Below, piece by piece: positions 26,487-36,280 of a stretch of 64,000 nt of DNA. The stretch covers positions 1,922,001 to 1,986,000 of the forward strand of contig JAKCFM010000001.1 in the NCBI GenBank assembly GCA_025041195.1, written 5' to 3'. The position numbers were made by a program, and so were the translations under genes. The stretch's first letter is position 1; each line of letters opens with the position of its first letter. This stretch comes from Halobacteriales archaeon YIM A00013. GTDB taxonomy: Archaea > Halobacteriota > Halobacteria > Halobacteriales > Haloarculaceae. The notes under the pieces were generated by a model. That model did no database searches, was not told the origin of the DNA, and was given only the letters and a program-made list of their open reading frames with translations.

Positions 26487-27023
26487 CTATAGTTGAATCT
26501 CATCACAATTGGCTGCTGCAAACTCCGTGATTTCTGTGATATTTTTATCGATGCTACGCAAACTGCTACTATCTCGTAGCTCCGGATTTAGATCGATGAC
26601 TGTCTTTTGAAAATCATACGCCATATCAAAAACAGCCTCTGCCCACGCCCGTTTGGTGACGGGTATTTGGCTCTCGATATCGAGTCGATCATCTGGATTC
26701 CTGATATAGTCCTTTTGTACACAATCAACGATATTGACGGAGTCGTTGCCGTGTGGTTCAACGACAATCCAGGAGGGCCCATCTTCGAACGTAATGTAAT
26801 ACCGTTCGTCAGTAATAGCCGCTCGTACTGACGCAAGTGATTTTATTACAATATCAGTTGCTAGACCATCCATATCGTAGTCAAAGTTCCAGAGGGGAGT
26901 TCCTCCAACTTCGATCTGCGTTGTTATCCACATCCCCGGATTTCCATCCTCAGTTACAAACTTCTTGAATTTCGCATCGTAAACGAGCGTGATTGTAGCT
27001 GTATTTGCTAGCTCACTAGTCAT
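26487..27023 (-). CDS. Unknown protein, family B, copy B2
   Basis: A 178-residue paralogue of B1, starting MTSELANTATITLVYDAKFK. The blocks are EDGPSWIVVEPHGN, NPDDRLDIESQIPVTKRAW and FQKTVIDLNPELRD. The frame is open upstream to 27098, but ATG 27023 gives exactly the length of B1. It is the first gene of the leftward array and is directly followed, with no spacer, by A6. Confidence 0.7.
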   Translation of the reverse strand: MTSELANTATITLVYDAKFKKFVTEDGNPGMWITTQIEVGGTPLWNFDYDMDGLATDIVIKSLASVRAAITDERYYITFEDGPSWIVVEPHGNDSVNIVDCVQKDYIRNPDDRLDIESQIPVTKRAWAEAVFDMAYDFQKTVIDLNPELRDSSSLRSIDKNITEITEFAAANCDEIQL

Positions 27024-27311
27024 TAAGAAATTCACCATTTCCACCGTTTTCTTCAGCAATCCCTGCTCCGACACCTCATTCAACGTTCGACGCATCACCT
27101 GCCAGCGAACCAGCTGAGATCGTTGTTACTATCATATTACTATAATTGCCTTGCATTACACTTTCGGAAATGGCCATCTCAACCACAATCGGTACCGACA
27201 CAGCGAGAACGATTCGCGCCACCTAGTGCACAACGCCAGTCCATCTACTGCCCACAACCACACACCGCCGGAAATCCCGCACGTAAAAAAGGTCCACCCC
27301 GAACGACGCCT

Positions 27312-28205
27312 ATGGAACTCGGAGTGGTTGGTCTGGGCCGCATGGGACAGATCGTCGTCGATCGGGTACTGGCAGCTGGACACGACGTTGTGGCGTTCGA
27401 TCTGGACGACGACGCCGTCACCACCGCCGAAGAGCGCGGTGCAACGGGGGCCGACTCACTGCCTTCACTCATCAATTCGCTCGATGACGAGAAGCGAATC
27501 TGGCTGATGGTGCCCGCCGGCGACGCTATTGACGCTGCACTGACGGAGCTCGACGAACATCTCGATGAATCGGACATCGTCATCGACGGCGGAAACTCCT
27601 ACTACGAGGATTCGATCCGGCGGGCAGAAGCAACCGACGCGGCGTTTCTCGACTGTGGCACGAGTGGTGGCCCCGCCGGCGCTGAGCTGGGCTTTTCGCT
27701 GATGGTCGGCGGCCCGGAGTGGGCGTATGATGAGTGCACGCCAATCTTCGATGCGGTCGCCACCGGTCCCGACGGACACGATCGCATGGGACCGGCCGGT
27801 GCTGGCCACTACGTGAAGATGATCCACAACGGTGTGGAGTACGCGCTCATGGAGGCCTACGGTGAAGGGTTCGAACTGCTCGCCAACGGCGAGTACGACC
27901 TCGATCTCGAAGCCGTGGCCCGAACCTGGAACAACGGCGCGGTGATCCGATCGTGGCTGCTCGAACTCTGTGAGGAGGCGTTCGCCGCGGAAGGCAACGA
28001 TCTTGGCGACGTTGCTGACCACGTGGCCGGGGGCTCAACCGGCACCTGGACCGTCCAGGAAGCGCTCGAACAACAAGTGCCAGTGCCGCTGATCTACACC
28101 GCGCTCGCCGAGCGATTCAACAGCCGCAACGATCGGTTCGCCAGACGACTGGCCAATCGCCTCCGGTACGGCTTTGGACGACACGAGGTCCAGCGCCGCG
28201 ACTGA
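27312..28205 (+). CDS. gnd: 6-phosphogluconate dehydrogenase (decarboxylating)
   Basis: A 297-residue enzyme of the short 6-phosphogluconate dehydrogenase type that makes ribulose-5-phosphate and CO2 with reduction of NAD(P). The N-terminal Rossmann motif is GVVGLGRMGQIVVDRVL. The substrate loop DCGTSGGPAGAELGFSLMVGG and the catalytic MIHNGVEYALMEAYGEG follow, then an all-helical C-terminal domain. Haloarchaea use this oxidative route to pentoses. ATG 27312 begins the Rossmann strand; the open frame from 27123 has no coding character there. It marks the right edge of the accessory island. Confidence 0.92.
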   Translation: MELGVVGLGRMGQIVVDRVLAAGHDVVAFDLDDDAVTTAEERGATGADSLPSLINSLDDEKRIWLMVPAGDAIDAALTELDEHLDESDIVIDGGNSYYEDSIRRAEATDAAFLDCGTSGGPAGAELGFSLMVGGPEWAYDECTPIFDAVATGPDGHDRMGPAGAGHYVKMIHNGVEYALMEAYGEGFELLANGEYDLDLEAVARTWNNGAVIRSWLLELCEEAFAAEGNDLGDVADHVAGGSTGTWTVQEALEQQVPVPLIYTALAERFNSRNDRFARRLANRLRYGFGRHEVQRRD

Positions 28206-28241
28206 GACACCGCGAGAGTGGATCCTCGAAACAAACCCACC

Positions 28242-28880
28242 TCAGTAGCCGGTACCGAGATACGTGTGTACAGCGCGTTCCGATTCGAGTTCGTCAACGA
28301 GAGCCACGGCAAAATCCTCCATCGAAATGTGGCTTTCTCCCTCGGCGTCGGCCACCAGTTCGCGATCGGCCGTCCGATACTCCCCGGTTCGGTCACCGGG
28401 TTGAATCATCGCGGCTGGCGCTACATACGTCCACGCCAGATCGTCCGCTTCGGACAGGATTTCATACGCATCAATGGCCGCACTGGCGACCGGCTTCCAC
28501 TCCTCCGGAAAATCTGCCGTCTCGATGAGCATCGTTTCCGGATCAACCATGAGCCCGCCCGCACCACCAGTCCAGACCAGCCGATCGACAGCACCACGGT
28601 GCATCCCGTCGATCACAGCCGAAACCATCTCCGTGAGGATATCCGGTGACATATCTCCGCTTGGGCCAAGCGTCGACACCACCGCGTCATGACCCGTCAC
28701 CAGTTTCGCCACATCCTCGGAAACCGTCGCGTCTCCGGCGACCACAACGAACGCTTCGCTATCGATCTCCGAAACCGTCCCACTTCGGGAAACACCCGTT
28801 ACGTCGTGACCACGATCAAGGAGTTCAGCGGCAGTTCGCCGTCCAATTCGTCCACTTGCACCGAGAAGTAGTACATTCAT
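28242..28880 (-). CDS. NAD(P)-binding SDR-like oxidoreductase
   Basis: A 212-residue atypical short-chain dehydrogenase. NVLLLGASGRIGRRTAAELLDRGHDVTGVSRS forms the GxxGxxG dinucleotide-binding start, followed by DATVSEDVAKLVTGHDAVVS and LVWTGGAGGLMV. The family (NAD(P)H-binding, flavin-reductase or NmrA-like) contains both enzymes and redox sensors, so the substrate is open. ATG 28880 gives the usual start immediately before the first strand. Confidence 0.8.
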   Translation of the reverse strand: MNVLLLGASGRIGRRTAAELLDRGHDVTGVSRSGTVSEIDSEAFVVVAGDATVSEDVAKLVTGHDAVVSTLGPSGDMSPDILTEMVSAVIDGMHRGAVDRLVWTGGAGGLMVDPETMLIETADFPEEWKPVASAAIDAYEILSEADDLAWTYVAPAAMIQPGDRTGEYRTADRELVADAEGESHISMEDFAVALVDELESERAVHTYLGTGY

Positions 28881-29190
28881 TGTTTTAGTGAAAGGTCTCG
28901 ACAACAGATCTGCACAGAGACTTTCGAACGGAATCGTCTTTAGTATACTGAGCATGCTGACATCCAAAGTATATCTCTTCGTTACAGATGCACAGAATCT
29001 ACGGGATACAGACGCCGTCGAGAAAACAGTTGTGAAGCCAGCCTGTACGACACGCTTATAGGTCCAACATTCAAACACTGGAATATGCGCTGGTCGTCGG
29101 TAGTACGTGTGTGAAGATCCCCACCGCAAGACACACAACAGAGTTACAACTCTTTTCAGTTGGGACGATCCGTCGGCCACCCCTGAACCT
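28881..29190. other. 310-nt intergenic region before valS
   Basis: Divergent promoter region between the SDR-like gene and valS. No small gene, repeat or RNA structure was recognised. A short open frame continuous with valS begins at 29107 but lacks coding character. Confidence 0.5.
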
Positions 29191-31824
29191 ATGACAGCAA
29201 TAGAGAACGATTACGATCCAGACAGCATCGAGCCCCAGTGGCGCGACCAGTGGCAGGAGATGGAGCTCTATCAGTATGAGGACGACGACGAGCGTCCCGA
29301 TTACATCATCGACACACCGCCACCCTACCCCACCGGAAATTTCCACATTGGAAACTCGCTTGGCTGGTGTTATATGGACTTTGCGGCCCGCTATCACCGC
29401 CTCCAGGGAGACGACGTGCTCTTTCCACAGGGCTGGGACTGCCACGGCCTGCCAACGGAAGTGAAAGTCGAGGAAAAACACGACATCCACCGGACAGACG
29501 TCTCACGCGATCGATTCCGTGAGCTGTGTATCGAACACACCGAAAGCCAGATCGACGCGATGTACGAGACAATGTTGAATCTGGGCTTCTCACAGGACTG
29601 GTCCCAGGAGTTCAGAACGATGGACCCGGAGTACTGGGGCGAAACCCAGCGCTCGTTCGTCCGAATGGCGGATGACGATCTCGTCCATCGCGACGAACAC
29701 CCGGTGAACTGGTGTCCGCGCTGTGAAACGGCGATCGCAGACGCAGAAGTCGAGAACGAAGACCGAACCGGCACGCTGTACTATCTCACCTTCGAGGGTA
29801 TCGATAACGACGACATCGAAATCGCCACCACGCGCCCAGAACTGCTGCCGGCCTGTGTTGGTATGGCCGTCTCCCCGGACGATGAGCGATTCGAAGACCG
29901 TATCGGAGATAGCTTCCGCGTGCCGCTGTTTGAGCAGGAGGTCACGCTCTTTTCCGATGATGAGGTCGATGGCGACTTCGGAACTGGTGCCGTGATGGTC
30001 TGTACGTTCGGCGACAAACAGGACGTTAACTGGTGGACCGAACACGATCTCGATCTCCGACCAGCAATCACCGAAACCGGCCATCTCAACGAACGGGCCG
30101 GCGAGTACGAGGGGCTCTCAATCCAGGAGGGCAAAGACGAAATCGCAAGCGCGCTCGCCGAGGCCGGCGTCCTGAACGACCAGGAGCCAATCGAGCAATC
30201 GGTTGGCATCTGCTGGCGCTGTGACACCCCGATCGAGATCCTGAGCAAAGAACAGTGGTTCGTCCGCGTTGACCAGGAGGAGATCCTGCAGAACGCCCAG
30301 GAGATCGAATGGCTCCCCGAGCACATGTACACGCGCCTTGAGGAGTGGACCGAAGGAATGGACTGGGACTGGGTGATCTCCCGCCAGCGCGAGTTCGCCA
30401 CCCCGATCCCCGCGTGGTTCTGTGCGAACTGCGATCACACCCACATCGCAAGCGAGGCCGATCTGCCAATCGATCCGACCGACGAGACTCCAGAAATCGA
30501 CTGTCCAGACTGTGGAGCAACTGACTGGGTGGGCGACACCGACGTGATGGACACCTGGATGGATTCGTCGATCTCGGCGCTGTATATCAACGGCTGGCCG
30601 GACGAGTCGTTCGAACCCGTCCAGCTGAGAGAACAGGGCCACGACATCATTCGGACGTGGGCGTTCTACACCATCCTCCGGACGGGCGCGCTCGAAGACG
30701 AACTCCCGTGGGAACAGGCGCTCATCAACGGGATGGTGTTCGGTGAAGACGGCAACAAAATGAGCAAATCCCGAGACAACTTCGTTCAGCCAAGTGAAGT
30801 CGTCTCGGAGCATTCGGCCGATGCGTTCAGACAGGCAATCGCGCTCGGTGGCCAGCCAGGCAGCGACATCCAGTTCCAGTCGAAAGAGGTCACGTCTGCC
30901 TCTCGGTTTTTGACGAAGCTCTGGAACATCACCCGATTCGCGAGCAACCACCTCGATGAAGACACGCCAGCGATTCAGGATCCGGCCTACCGTGACGCCG
31001 ACAAATGGATCATCGGTCGGTGTCGCGAGGTGGCCACGAGCGTGAGCAAGGAGATGGACGACTACCGATTCGACGGTGCACTCCGCGAACTCCGAGAGTT
31101 CATCTGGCACGATCTCGCTGACGATTACCTTGAGCTGTTGAAAGGACGGCTGTACGAGGGCCGTCCTGGCGAGCGCGATGCTGCACGGCACGCTCTCTAC
31201 ACCGTTTTGGAGGCATCACTGACGATGCTGGCACCGTTTGCCCCGTTCATTACCGAAGAGGCCTACCAGTCACTTCCAGGGGGGAAAGAGAGCGTCCACC
31301 GCGAATCCTGGCCATCCCTCCCAACAGTTGATCCGGCCACGATCAATCGCGGACAGCTCATTGCCGACACCGCGAGCGCGATTCGCGGCTGGAAATCCGA
31401 CACCGGAATGGCGCTCAACGAAGCACTCGACCGAATCGAGGTGTACGTTGATGAACCCGCAGACGAGCCCGCCATCGACACGTACGATCTGAGCTCTGCG
31501 GTGAACGCGCCGGTGTACATCGAAGCCGGCCGGCCGAACGTCGAGCTGGTGCCGGTCGCCGTCGAGCCGGACCACTCCGTGATCGGCCCTGAGTTCAGAG
31601 AGAACGCTGGTGCCGTCGTTGGCGCGCTCGAAGCCGCCGATCCGGCCGAGCTCAAAGCAGAAGCAGAAACGAACGGCGAACTCACGCTCGATCTTGGCAC
31701 TCAGACCGTCGTCCTCGATGTGAACGCGATCGAAATCAATGAAGAACTCAGAGCCGCCTCAGGTGAAGCAGTCGACGTGCTCGATCTCGACAACCGTGAC
31801 GCGACAGTGCTGATCTACCGATAG
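29191..31824 (+). CDS. valS: Valyl-tRNA synthetase
   Basis: An 877-residue class I synthetase charging tRNA-Val. The [19 protein letters not shown] segment gives the HIGH-type motif as HIGN, and [15 protein letters not shown] is the KMSKS loop. [17 protein letters not shown] is typical of ValS rather than IleS. Zinc-binding CxxC pairs occur in [10 protein letters not shown] and in the CANCDHTH / [10 protein letters not shown] region. The editing domain and a C-terminal anticodon-binding domain complete the protein. ATG 29191 is chosen over the open frame at 29107. Confidence 0.95.
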   Translation: MTAIENDYDPDSIEPQWRDQWQEMELYQYEDDDERPDYIIDTPPPYPTGNFHIGNSLGWCYMDFAARYHRLQGDDVLFPQGWDCHGLPTEVKVEEKHDIHRTDVSRDRFRELCIEHTESQIDAMYETMLNLGFSQDWSQEFRTMDPEYWGETQRSFVRMADDDLVHRDEHPVNWCPRCETAIADAEVENEDRTGTLYYLTFEGIDNDDIEIATTRPELLPACVGMAVSPDDERFEDRIGDSFRVPLFEQEVTLFSDDEVDGDFGTGAVMVCTFGDKQDVNWWTEHDLDLRPAITETGHLNERAGEYEGLSIQEGKDEIASALAEAGVLNDQEPIEQSVGICWRCDTPIEILSKEQWFVRVDQEEILQNAQEIEWLPEHMYTRLEEWTEGMDWDWVISRQREFATPIPAWFCANCDHTHIASEADLPIDPTDETPEIDCPDCGATDWVGDTDVMDTWMDSSISALYINGWPDESFEPVQLREQGHDIIRTWAFYTILRTGALEDELPWEQALINGMVFGEDGNKMSKSRDNFVQPSEVVSEHSADAFRQAIALGGQPGSDIQFQSKEVTSASRFLTKLWNITRFASNHLDEDTPAIQDPAYRDADKWIIGRCREVATSVSKEMDDYRFDGALRELREFIWHDLADDYLELLKGRLYEGRPGERDAARHALYTVLEASLTMLAPFAPFITEEAYQSLPGGKESVHRESWPSLPTVDPATINRGQLIADTASAIRGWKSDTGMALNEALDRIEVYVDEPADEPAIDTYDLSSAVNAPVYIEAGRPNVELVPVAVEPDHSVIGPEFRENAGAVVGALEAADPAELKAEAETNGELTLDLGTQTVVLDVNAIEINEELRAASGEAVDVLDLDNRDATVLIYR

Positions 31825-31832
31825 CGCTGGTG

Positions 31833-32321
31833 TCACTCCGTGGCGACGTTTTCGTGTTGATACGTCCCTTCGTACGTCCCGTCGTGATTGGCCTTTGCCA
31901 ACACCAGCTGGGCGATCCGTGCGCCCTGTTCGATCTCGATATCGTGATGAACTTCGAGTAGCCCCTCGCCTTTGCCTTCGTACCCCGCATCCCAGACCGC
32001 CGTGTTCAGCATACAGGAGTTTCGGAGCAGCGTCGATCGAGGATAGACGAAGCCAATGTGTCCGTCCGGGATCGAGATCGTTTCGCCGTACTGGACGATA
32101 TACCCACCAGATTCGAGATAGTACGTTGGCGGTTGATCGTCCGCCAGCGACTCCTGATCACACTCCCGTCGGTCACCGATCGACTTGCCATCACGACGCA
32201 CACGACCGGCATCGATCTGCTCGTACACTGCAGACACCGTCAGATCGATGCCGTTGGGCTGTTGTTGACCGTCTGCAACCGGTTCACACTGCTCGCGGAC
32301 GAACGCTCCACCTCGATACAT
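31833..32321 (-). CDS. dut: dUTPase / dCTP deaminase-family nucleotide hydrolase
   Basis: A 162-residue protein of the dUTPase superfamily. It has QPNGIDLTVSAVYEQ, GHIGFVYPRSTLLRNSCMLN and TAVWDAGYEGKGEGLLEVHH, then IEIEQGARIAQLVLAKA. These blocks resemble haloarchaeal proteins annotated as deoxyuridine triphosphatase, which keep uracil out of DNA. The superfamily also contains dCTP deaminases, so the exact reaction is not certain. ATG 32321 is preferred; 13 extra codons to 32360 are possible. It converges with valS with an 8-nt gap. Confidence 0.75.
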   Translation of the reverse strand: MYRGGAFVREQCEPVADGQQQPNGIDLTVSAVYEQIDAGRVRRDGKSIGDRRECDQESLADDQPPTYYLESGGYIVQYGETISIPDGHIGFVYPRSTLLRNSCMLNTAVWDAGYEGKGEGLLEVHHDIEIEQGARIAQLVLAKANHDGTYEGTYQHENVATE

Positions 32322-32582
32322 AGCAATCGATCCGAGGGCCGACAAAATGATGGTTTCCATCCGCGTATTGCCCAGAATACTGAAATTGACATTGGGACGA
32401 AATCAACGCTAACGACTCAGCCACCAGCATTCAGGTCAATAAATGTTCAAGAACCTATGAAAGGTTGTTATTCATGCATCCCATGAACAAGATTATTTTA
32501 TGATATGTCATACAGATATCGTAGGTGAGAAACGAATTCACCCAATTTTGTGTGTTCGGCCTCCGGAGGTTTTGCTGTGATG

Positions 32583-32681
32583 CTATCCGTCGGTATTTCC
32601 GCACTCAAGGCACCTGATGAAGTCTCTATTTTCGGTTATTACAGTATTTTTACTTCCACACTCATTACACCGTATCAACAT
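32583..32681 (-). CDS. 32-aa zinc-ribbon microprotein
   Basis: A frame too short for routine calling: ATG 32681 to TAG 32583, MLIRCNECGSKNTVITENRD then FIRCLECGNTDG. Two CxECG knuckles 15 residues apart form a complete minimal zinc ribbon. Haloarchaea are known to encode many such short zinc-finger microproteins. Codons are AT-rich (AAA AAT ACT GTA ATA), like the accessory island. No partner gene is evident; it lies alone between the dUTPase-like gene and an unknown gene. Confidence 0.55.
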   Translation of the reverse strand: MLIRCNECGSKNTVITENRDFIRCLECGNTDG

Positions 32682-32801
32682 ATTCTTCCTCCATAGTATC
32701 TGCGCGCAAATGTGTTTGGTACGCCCACAGCTTTAACCTAACGATTGGTCATAAATGCGTTTGTGTTATATTTCAATAACGTGCTGTTTCGATTGCACAG
32801 C

Positions 32802-33251
32802 TCAATCGCCAAATTCGAGAAACCGCATTTCGAACGACACGTTCCACTTCAGATCGTGGAACCGGTTTGAGCAGTGGCTGTTCCACTCGATCCAGTGGCC
32901 GTTTTCGAAGCGATCGACGGCAAACCGAACGACAGGCTCTCGATCTGCGGTCGTGTCGCCAACAAACGCCACGCCGTACGGTTTGAGTCGGTACTCCCGA
33001 TCACCGACAGACCAGGTGGTCCAGCCGTCCGCTGGAATCGTTGCCTGTGTCGTAAGATCCCACGCGGAGATGTTCCGACCCACCACCGCGTTGAGCTCAA
33101 CCCGTAATCGCCGAGAACATTCAAGCGGCTGTCCATCCTCGTCGCTGGTCATTCGGTCGCGGCGTGTGAGAAACGCATCGTTCAACGTGCCCCGTTGAGA
33201 GATGAATGAATCATCTTGAGGAGGGCTTGAATAATTGCGGGAACTAGACAT
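32802..33251 (-). CDS. Conserved-looking protein of unknown function
   Basis: A 149-residue protein. The core from residue about 34 (MTSDEDGQPLECSRRLRVEL, VVGRNISAWDLTTQATIPAD, GWTTWSVGDREYRLKPYGVA) is beta-rich and ends KWNVSFEMRFLEFG. No family was recognised. The start may be 33251 or the internal ATG at 33152; the N-terminal 33 residues look less constrained. Confidence 0.6.
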   Translation of the reverse strand: MSSSRNYSSPPQDDSFISQRGTLNDAFLTRRDRMTSDEDGQPLECSRRLRVELNAVVGRNISAWDLTTQATIPADGWTTWSVGDREYRLKPYGVAFVGDTTADREPVVRFAVDRFENGHWIEWNSHCSNRFHDLKWNVSFEMRFLEFGD

Positions 33252-33343
33252 AACCTAGAGGCTATTGCGAAGGCTCGTAAATGTTTCCCTACTCATCCAC
33301 AAGTAATAATTTATTATTTCATCTTTAATGAAGAACGTCGAAT

Positions 33344-33727
33344 TCAGTGTTCGACGAACTCTACGAGGACGCCACCGGTGGATTTTGGGTGTAAAAACGC
33401 AACCTGATGTCCCCAGGCTCCGGGGCGGGGTTCAGCATCGATCAGTTCGACGTCCAGTTGTGCCGCTCGATCGAGTGCCCCCTGAATATCATCAGTCGCA
33501 AGCGCGACGTGGTGAATGCCTGGGCCATGGTCGTCGAGATAGCGGCGTATGGTTCCGTCTTCGAGCGGTTCGAGCAGCTCAAAGTAGCCGTTGGTGAGAT
33601 CGAGAAACGTCACATCAAGGCCATCGAACTGTTCGGTGTGCGCCGTTTCAACGTCGAAGAGCGCACCGAATAGCGAACGCAACCCGGCGGCGTCGGTCGT
33701 TGCAATGCCTGCGTGGTCGAACTCCAT
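33344..33727 (-). CDS. mce: Methylmalonyl-CoA epimerase
   Basis: A 127-residue glyoxalase/VOC-fold protein. FDHAGIATTDAAGLRSLFG at the start and GPGIHHVALATDDIQGALDR in the centre supply the metal-binding His residues. GAWGHQVAFLHPKSTGGVLVEFVEH is the family C-terminus. It interconverts (S)- and (R)-methylmalonyl-CoA in the propionyl-CoA to succinyl-CoA pathway. It follows the mutase gene by 38 nt on the same strand, which supports the call. Confidence 0.92.
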   Translation of the reverse strand: MEFDHAGIATTDAAGLRSLFGALFDVETAHTEQFDGLDVTFLDLTNGYFELLEPLEDGTIRRYLDDHGPGIHHVALATDDIQGALDRAAQLDVELIDAEPRPGAWGHQVAFLHPKSTGGVLVEFVEH

Positions 33728-33765
33728 ACCTGTGGAGATTCCGCCCCGGATGTTAAACGCCCGGA

Positions 33766-35448
33766 TCAGACGGAAACGTTCGGCTCGTACTCGCCAAACA
33801 CGTCGCGCATCGCATTGCAGATCTCACCGGTGGTCGCGTACGCTTTGACGGCTTCGATGATGTAGGGAAGCAGATTGTCGTCAGTTCGGGCTGCGTCTTT
33901 GAGGGCTTCGAGTGTGGCCGAGACCGCTTCGCTGTCGCGCTGGTCACGGATATCGGTTAGCCGTTCGATCTGAGCCTGTTCGTCTTCAGGATTCACGGAT
34001 TCAATCTCCTCATCGGTCTCTTCGTCGACGGTGAACTCGTTGACACCGACGATGGTCCGATCGCCGGCTTCGACCTCTCGCTGTCGTTCGAAGGCAGTAT
34101 CCTGGATCTGTCGCTGGACCCACTGCTCTTCGATCGCCGAACGCATCCCATTGCGGGCGTCGATTTGCTCAATTAGCTCGCGCGCCTCGGACTCGAGTTC
34201 ATCGGTGAGGTGTTCGACGTAGTAGCTGCCAGCGAGCGGGTCAACCGTGTCCGCCACACCGGATTCGTGCGCCAGGATCTGCTGTGTTCGAAGCGCCGTT
34301 CGCACGCTTTCCTCGGTGGGAAGCGAGAGCGCTTCGTCTTTCCCGTTTGTGTGCAGCGACTGTGTCCCACCGAGAACGGCCGCCAGCGCCTGGTAGGCAA
34401 CACGAACGACGTTGTTTTCGATCTGCTGGGCAGTCAGTGTCGAGCCTGCGGTCTGGGTGTGGAACTTCAGCTGTTTCGATTTCTCGTTTTCTGCCCCGTA
34501 GCGCTCCTCCATGAGCGAATACCAGAGTCGGCGGGCCGCTCGGAACTTCGCAACCTCTTCAAGAATGTTGTTGTACGAAGCAAAAAAGAACGAGAGCTGT
34601 GGGGCGAACTCATCGACAGCAAGGCCGGCATCCAGTGCGGTTTCGACGTACTCCATCCCGTCGGCCAGCGTAAACGCGATCTCCTGGGCTGCCGTTGAGC
34701 CGGCCTCACGGATGTGATAGCCAGAAATCGAGATCGTGTTGAACTTTGGAACTTCTGCCGCACAGAATTCGAAGATGTCCGTGATGATGCGCATCGACGG
34801 CTCCGGCGGGAAGATGTAGGTGTTTCTGGCGATGTACTCTTTGAGCACGTCGTTCTGGATCGTCCCCCGGAGTTCCGATCGGTCGACACCCTGTCTGTCA
34901 CCGACCGCGATGTACATCGCGAGCAAGACGCTGGCCGGCGCGTTGATCGTCATCGACGTTGAGACCGAATCCAATGGAATGCCATCGAACACCGTCTCCA
35001 TGTCGTGGAGCGAGTCGATCGCAACGCCGGATTTGCCAACCTCGCCGGCGGCCATCGTTGCGTCCGAGTCGTAGCCCATCTGCGTCGGAAGATCGAACGC
35101 CATCGAGAGCCCGGTTTGACCCTCATCGAGCAGATAATGAAACCGCTCGTTCGTCTTCTCGGCGGTGGAAAAGCCGGCGTACTGACGCATCGTCCACAGG
35201 CGACCACGATACATCGTGGGATAGACACCGCGCGTGTACGGTGGTTCGCCTGGATAGCCGAGCGAGTCGTCGTAGTCGAACGACTCGATGTCGGCCGGCG
35301 TGTACAGCGGCGCAACGGTGGTTCCCCCCGTGTCTGTCGTGAACGTCTCTTTGCGTTCGCCGAATCGATCGACTGTGGGCGATCTGGTCTCGGATTCCCA
35401 CTCCGAGCACCCCTCACGGATCGATTCGAGGTCCTCCTCGTCGAACAT
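33766..35448 (-). CDS. mcmA: Methylmalonyl-CoA mutase, large (catalytic) subunit
   Basis: A 560-residue protein covering only the substrate-binding TIM barrel; the B12-binding domain must come from a separate small subunit not found here, as is usual in archaea. The core signature includes [40 protein letters not shown] and [40 protein letters not shown] is the late conserved block. Together with the epimerase it converts methylmalonyl-CoA to succinyl-CoA. Confidence 0.93.
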   Translation of the reverse strand: MFDEEDLESIREGCSEWESETRSPTVDRFGERKETFTTDTGGTTVAPLYTPADIESFDYDDSLGYPGEPPYTRGVYPTMYRGRLWTMRQYAGFSTAEKTNERFHYLLDEGQTGLSMAFDLPTQMGYDSDATMAAGEVGKSGVAIDSLHDMETVFDGIPLDSVSTSMTINAPASVLLAMYIAVGDRQGVDRSELRGTIQNDVLKEYIARNTYIFPPEPSMRIITDIFEFCAAEVPKFNTISISGYHIREAGSTAAQEIAFTLADGMEYVETALDAGLAVDEFAPQLSFFFASYNNILEEVAKFRAARRLWYSLMEERYGAENEKSKQLKFHTQTAGSTLTAQQIENNVVRVAYQALAAVLGGTQSLHTNGKDEALSLPTEESVRTALRTQQILAHESGVADTVDPLAGSYYVEHLTDELESEARELIEQIDARNGMRSAIEEQWVQRQIQDTAFERQREVEAGDRTIVGVNEFTVDEETDEEIESVNPEDEQAQIERLTDIRDQRDSEAVSATLEALKDAARTDDNLLPYIIEAVKAYATTGEICNAMRDVFGEYEPNVSV

Positions 35449-35520
35449 GCCCGAATCGTGGCGACCTGCAGGCTAAAACCTTGGCGAGTTGCTCGCGCCG
35501 TCCAGCCACGCAACGGTGTA

Positions 35521-36135
35521 TCAACTCGTATCGTATTTGTACGTGGCTGCGTCCGGATCGATACCGAAATCCTCGGCCGTTTCTGTGGGATCCTCGGTCT
35601 CAGGCTGCTCGCTCGCCGTTTTGAATCGTTCTCGCAGTCGATCTGGCATCACGAACCGATCCACATCGATCACGACCGGCGTTGCTTCCGGGGCGAGAGT
35701 TTCTCGTTTCGTTTCGAGTCGCTGTTGTAACACCGCTGGCAGTCGCTCAGTGTCGATCGTTCGAAAGCCAAACTGTGCGAGAAACGTCGGTTGCTCGGTC
35801 AGTGCGTACACTCGTTCGAAGCCGTCGTCGCCGGCCATCTCGATCAGTCGCTCGACGACGTGCGCACCAACGCCCTGCCGTCGCCATCCTTCTAGCACGC
35901 CAATGCTCGTCAGCTCACAGATCTCGCCGCCAGGGCCCTGCCCACCCGGCGTCCGTTCGTCCGAGTCGCTCGTTTTGTGGTGGCGAATTCGACCAAAGCC
36001 CGCCTTCTGGTTGGTCGATTCATCTAGTGCAATGACATAATCACGCGACCGGAACGTCGTCTCGTCGAGTCCCATCGCCTCGATGTGATCCAGTAACCAG
36101 ACCTCTTCTCGGTTTTTGGCGTCCCGGACATACAT
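35521..36135 (-). CDS. GNAT-family N-acetyltransferase with C-terminal extension
   Basis: A 204-residue protein. The acetyl-CoA motif is ICELTSIGVLEGWRRQGVGA (about residues 72-91), followed by VERLIEMAGDDGFERVYALT and FLAQFGFRTIDTERLP. Residues from about 140 on form an acidic extension rich in E, T and D with no recognised motif. The substrate is unknown. ATG 36135 is the start; the frame is open to 36306 but overlaps the divergent synthetase gene's promoter region. Confidence 0.8.
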   Translation of the reverse strand: MYVRDAKNREEVWLLDHIEAMGLDETTFRSRDYVIALDESTNQKAGFGRIRHHKTSDSDERTPGGQGPGGEICELTSIGVLEGWRRQGVGAHVVERLIEMAGDDGFERVYALTEQPTFLAQFGFRTIDTERLPAVLQQRLETKRETLAPEATPVVIDVDRFVMPDRLRERFKTASEQPETEDPTETAEDFGIDPDAATYKYDTS

Positions 36136-36280
36136 ATCGAATCGTTGGCTTGCTGGCGACAAAAGCCTTGTTCGGGCCATCGATTGTGACGAGTTGGTCA
36201 CAACGAATTTGGCCACTGAGATATTTTTCGGAGCCTCAGATAATAGGAACTTACTTGGATATCCGATAGTATTCGCCAGT

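Noticed and set aside
30118-31191. 357-codon minus-strand open frame
   Set aside because: Antisense to valS, with no coding character or motif.
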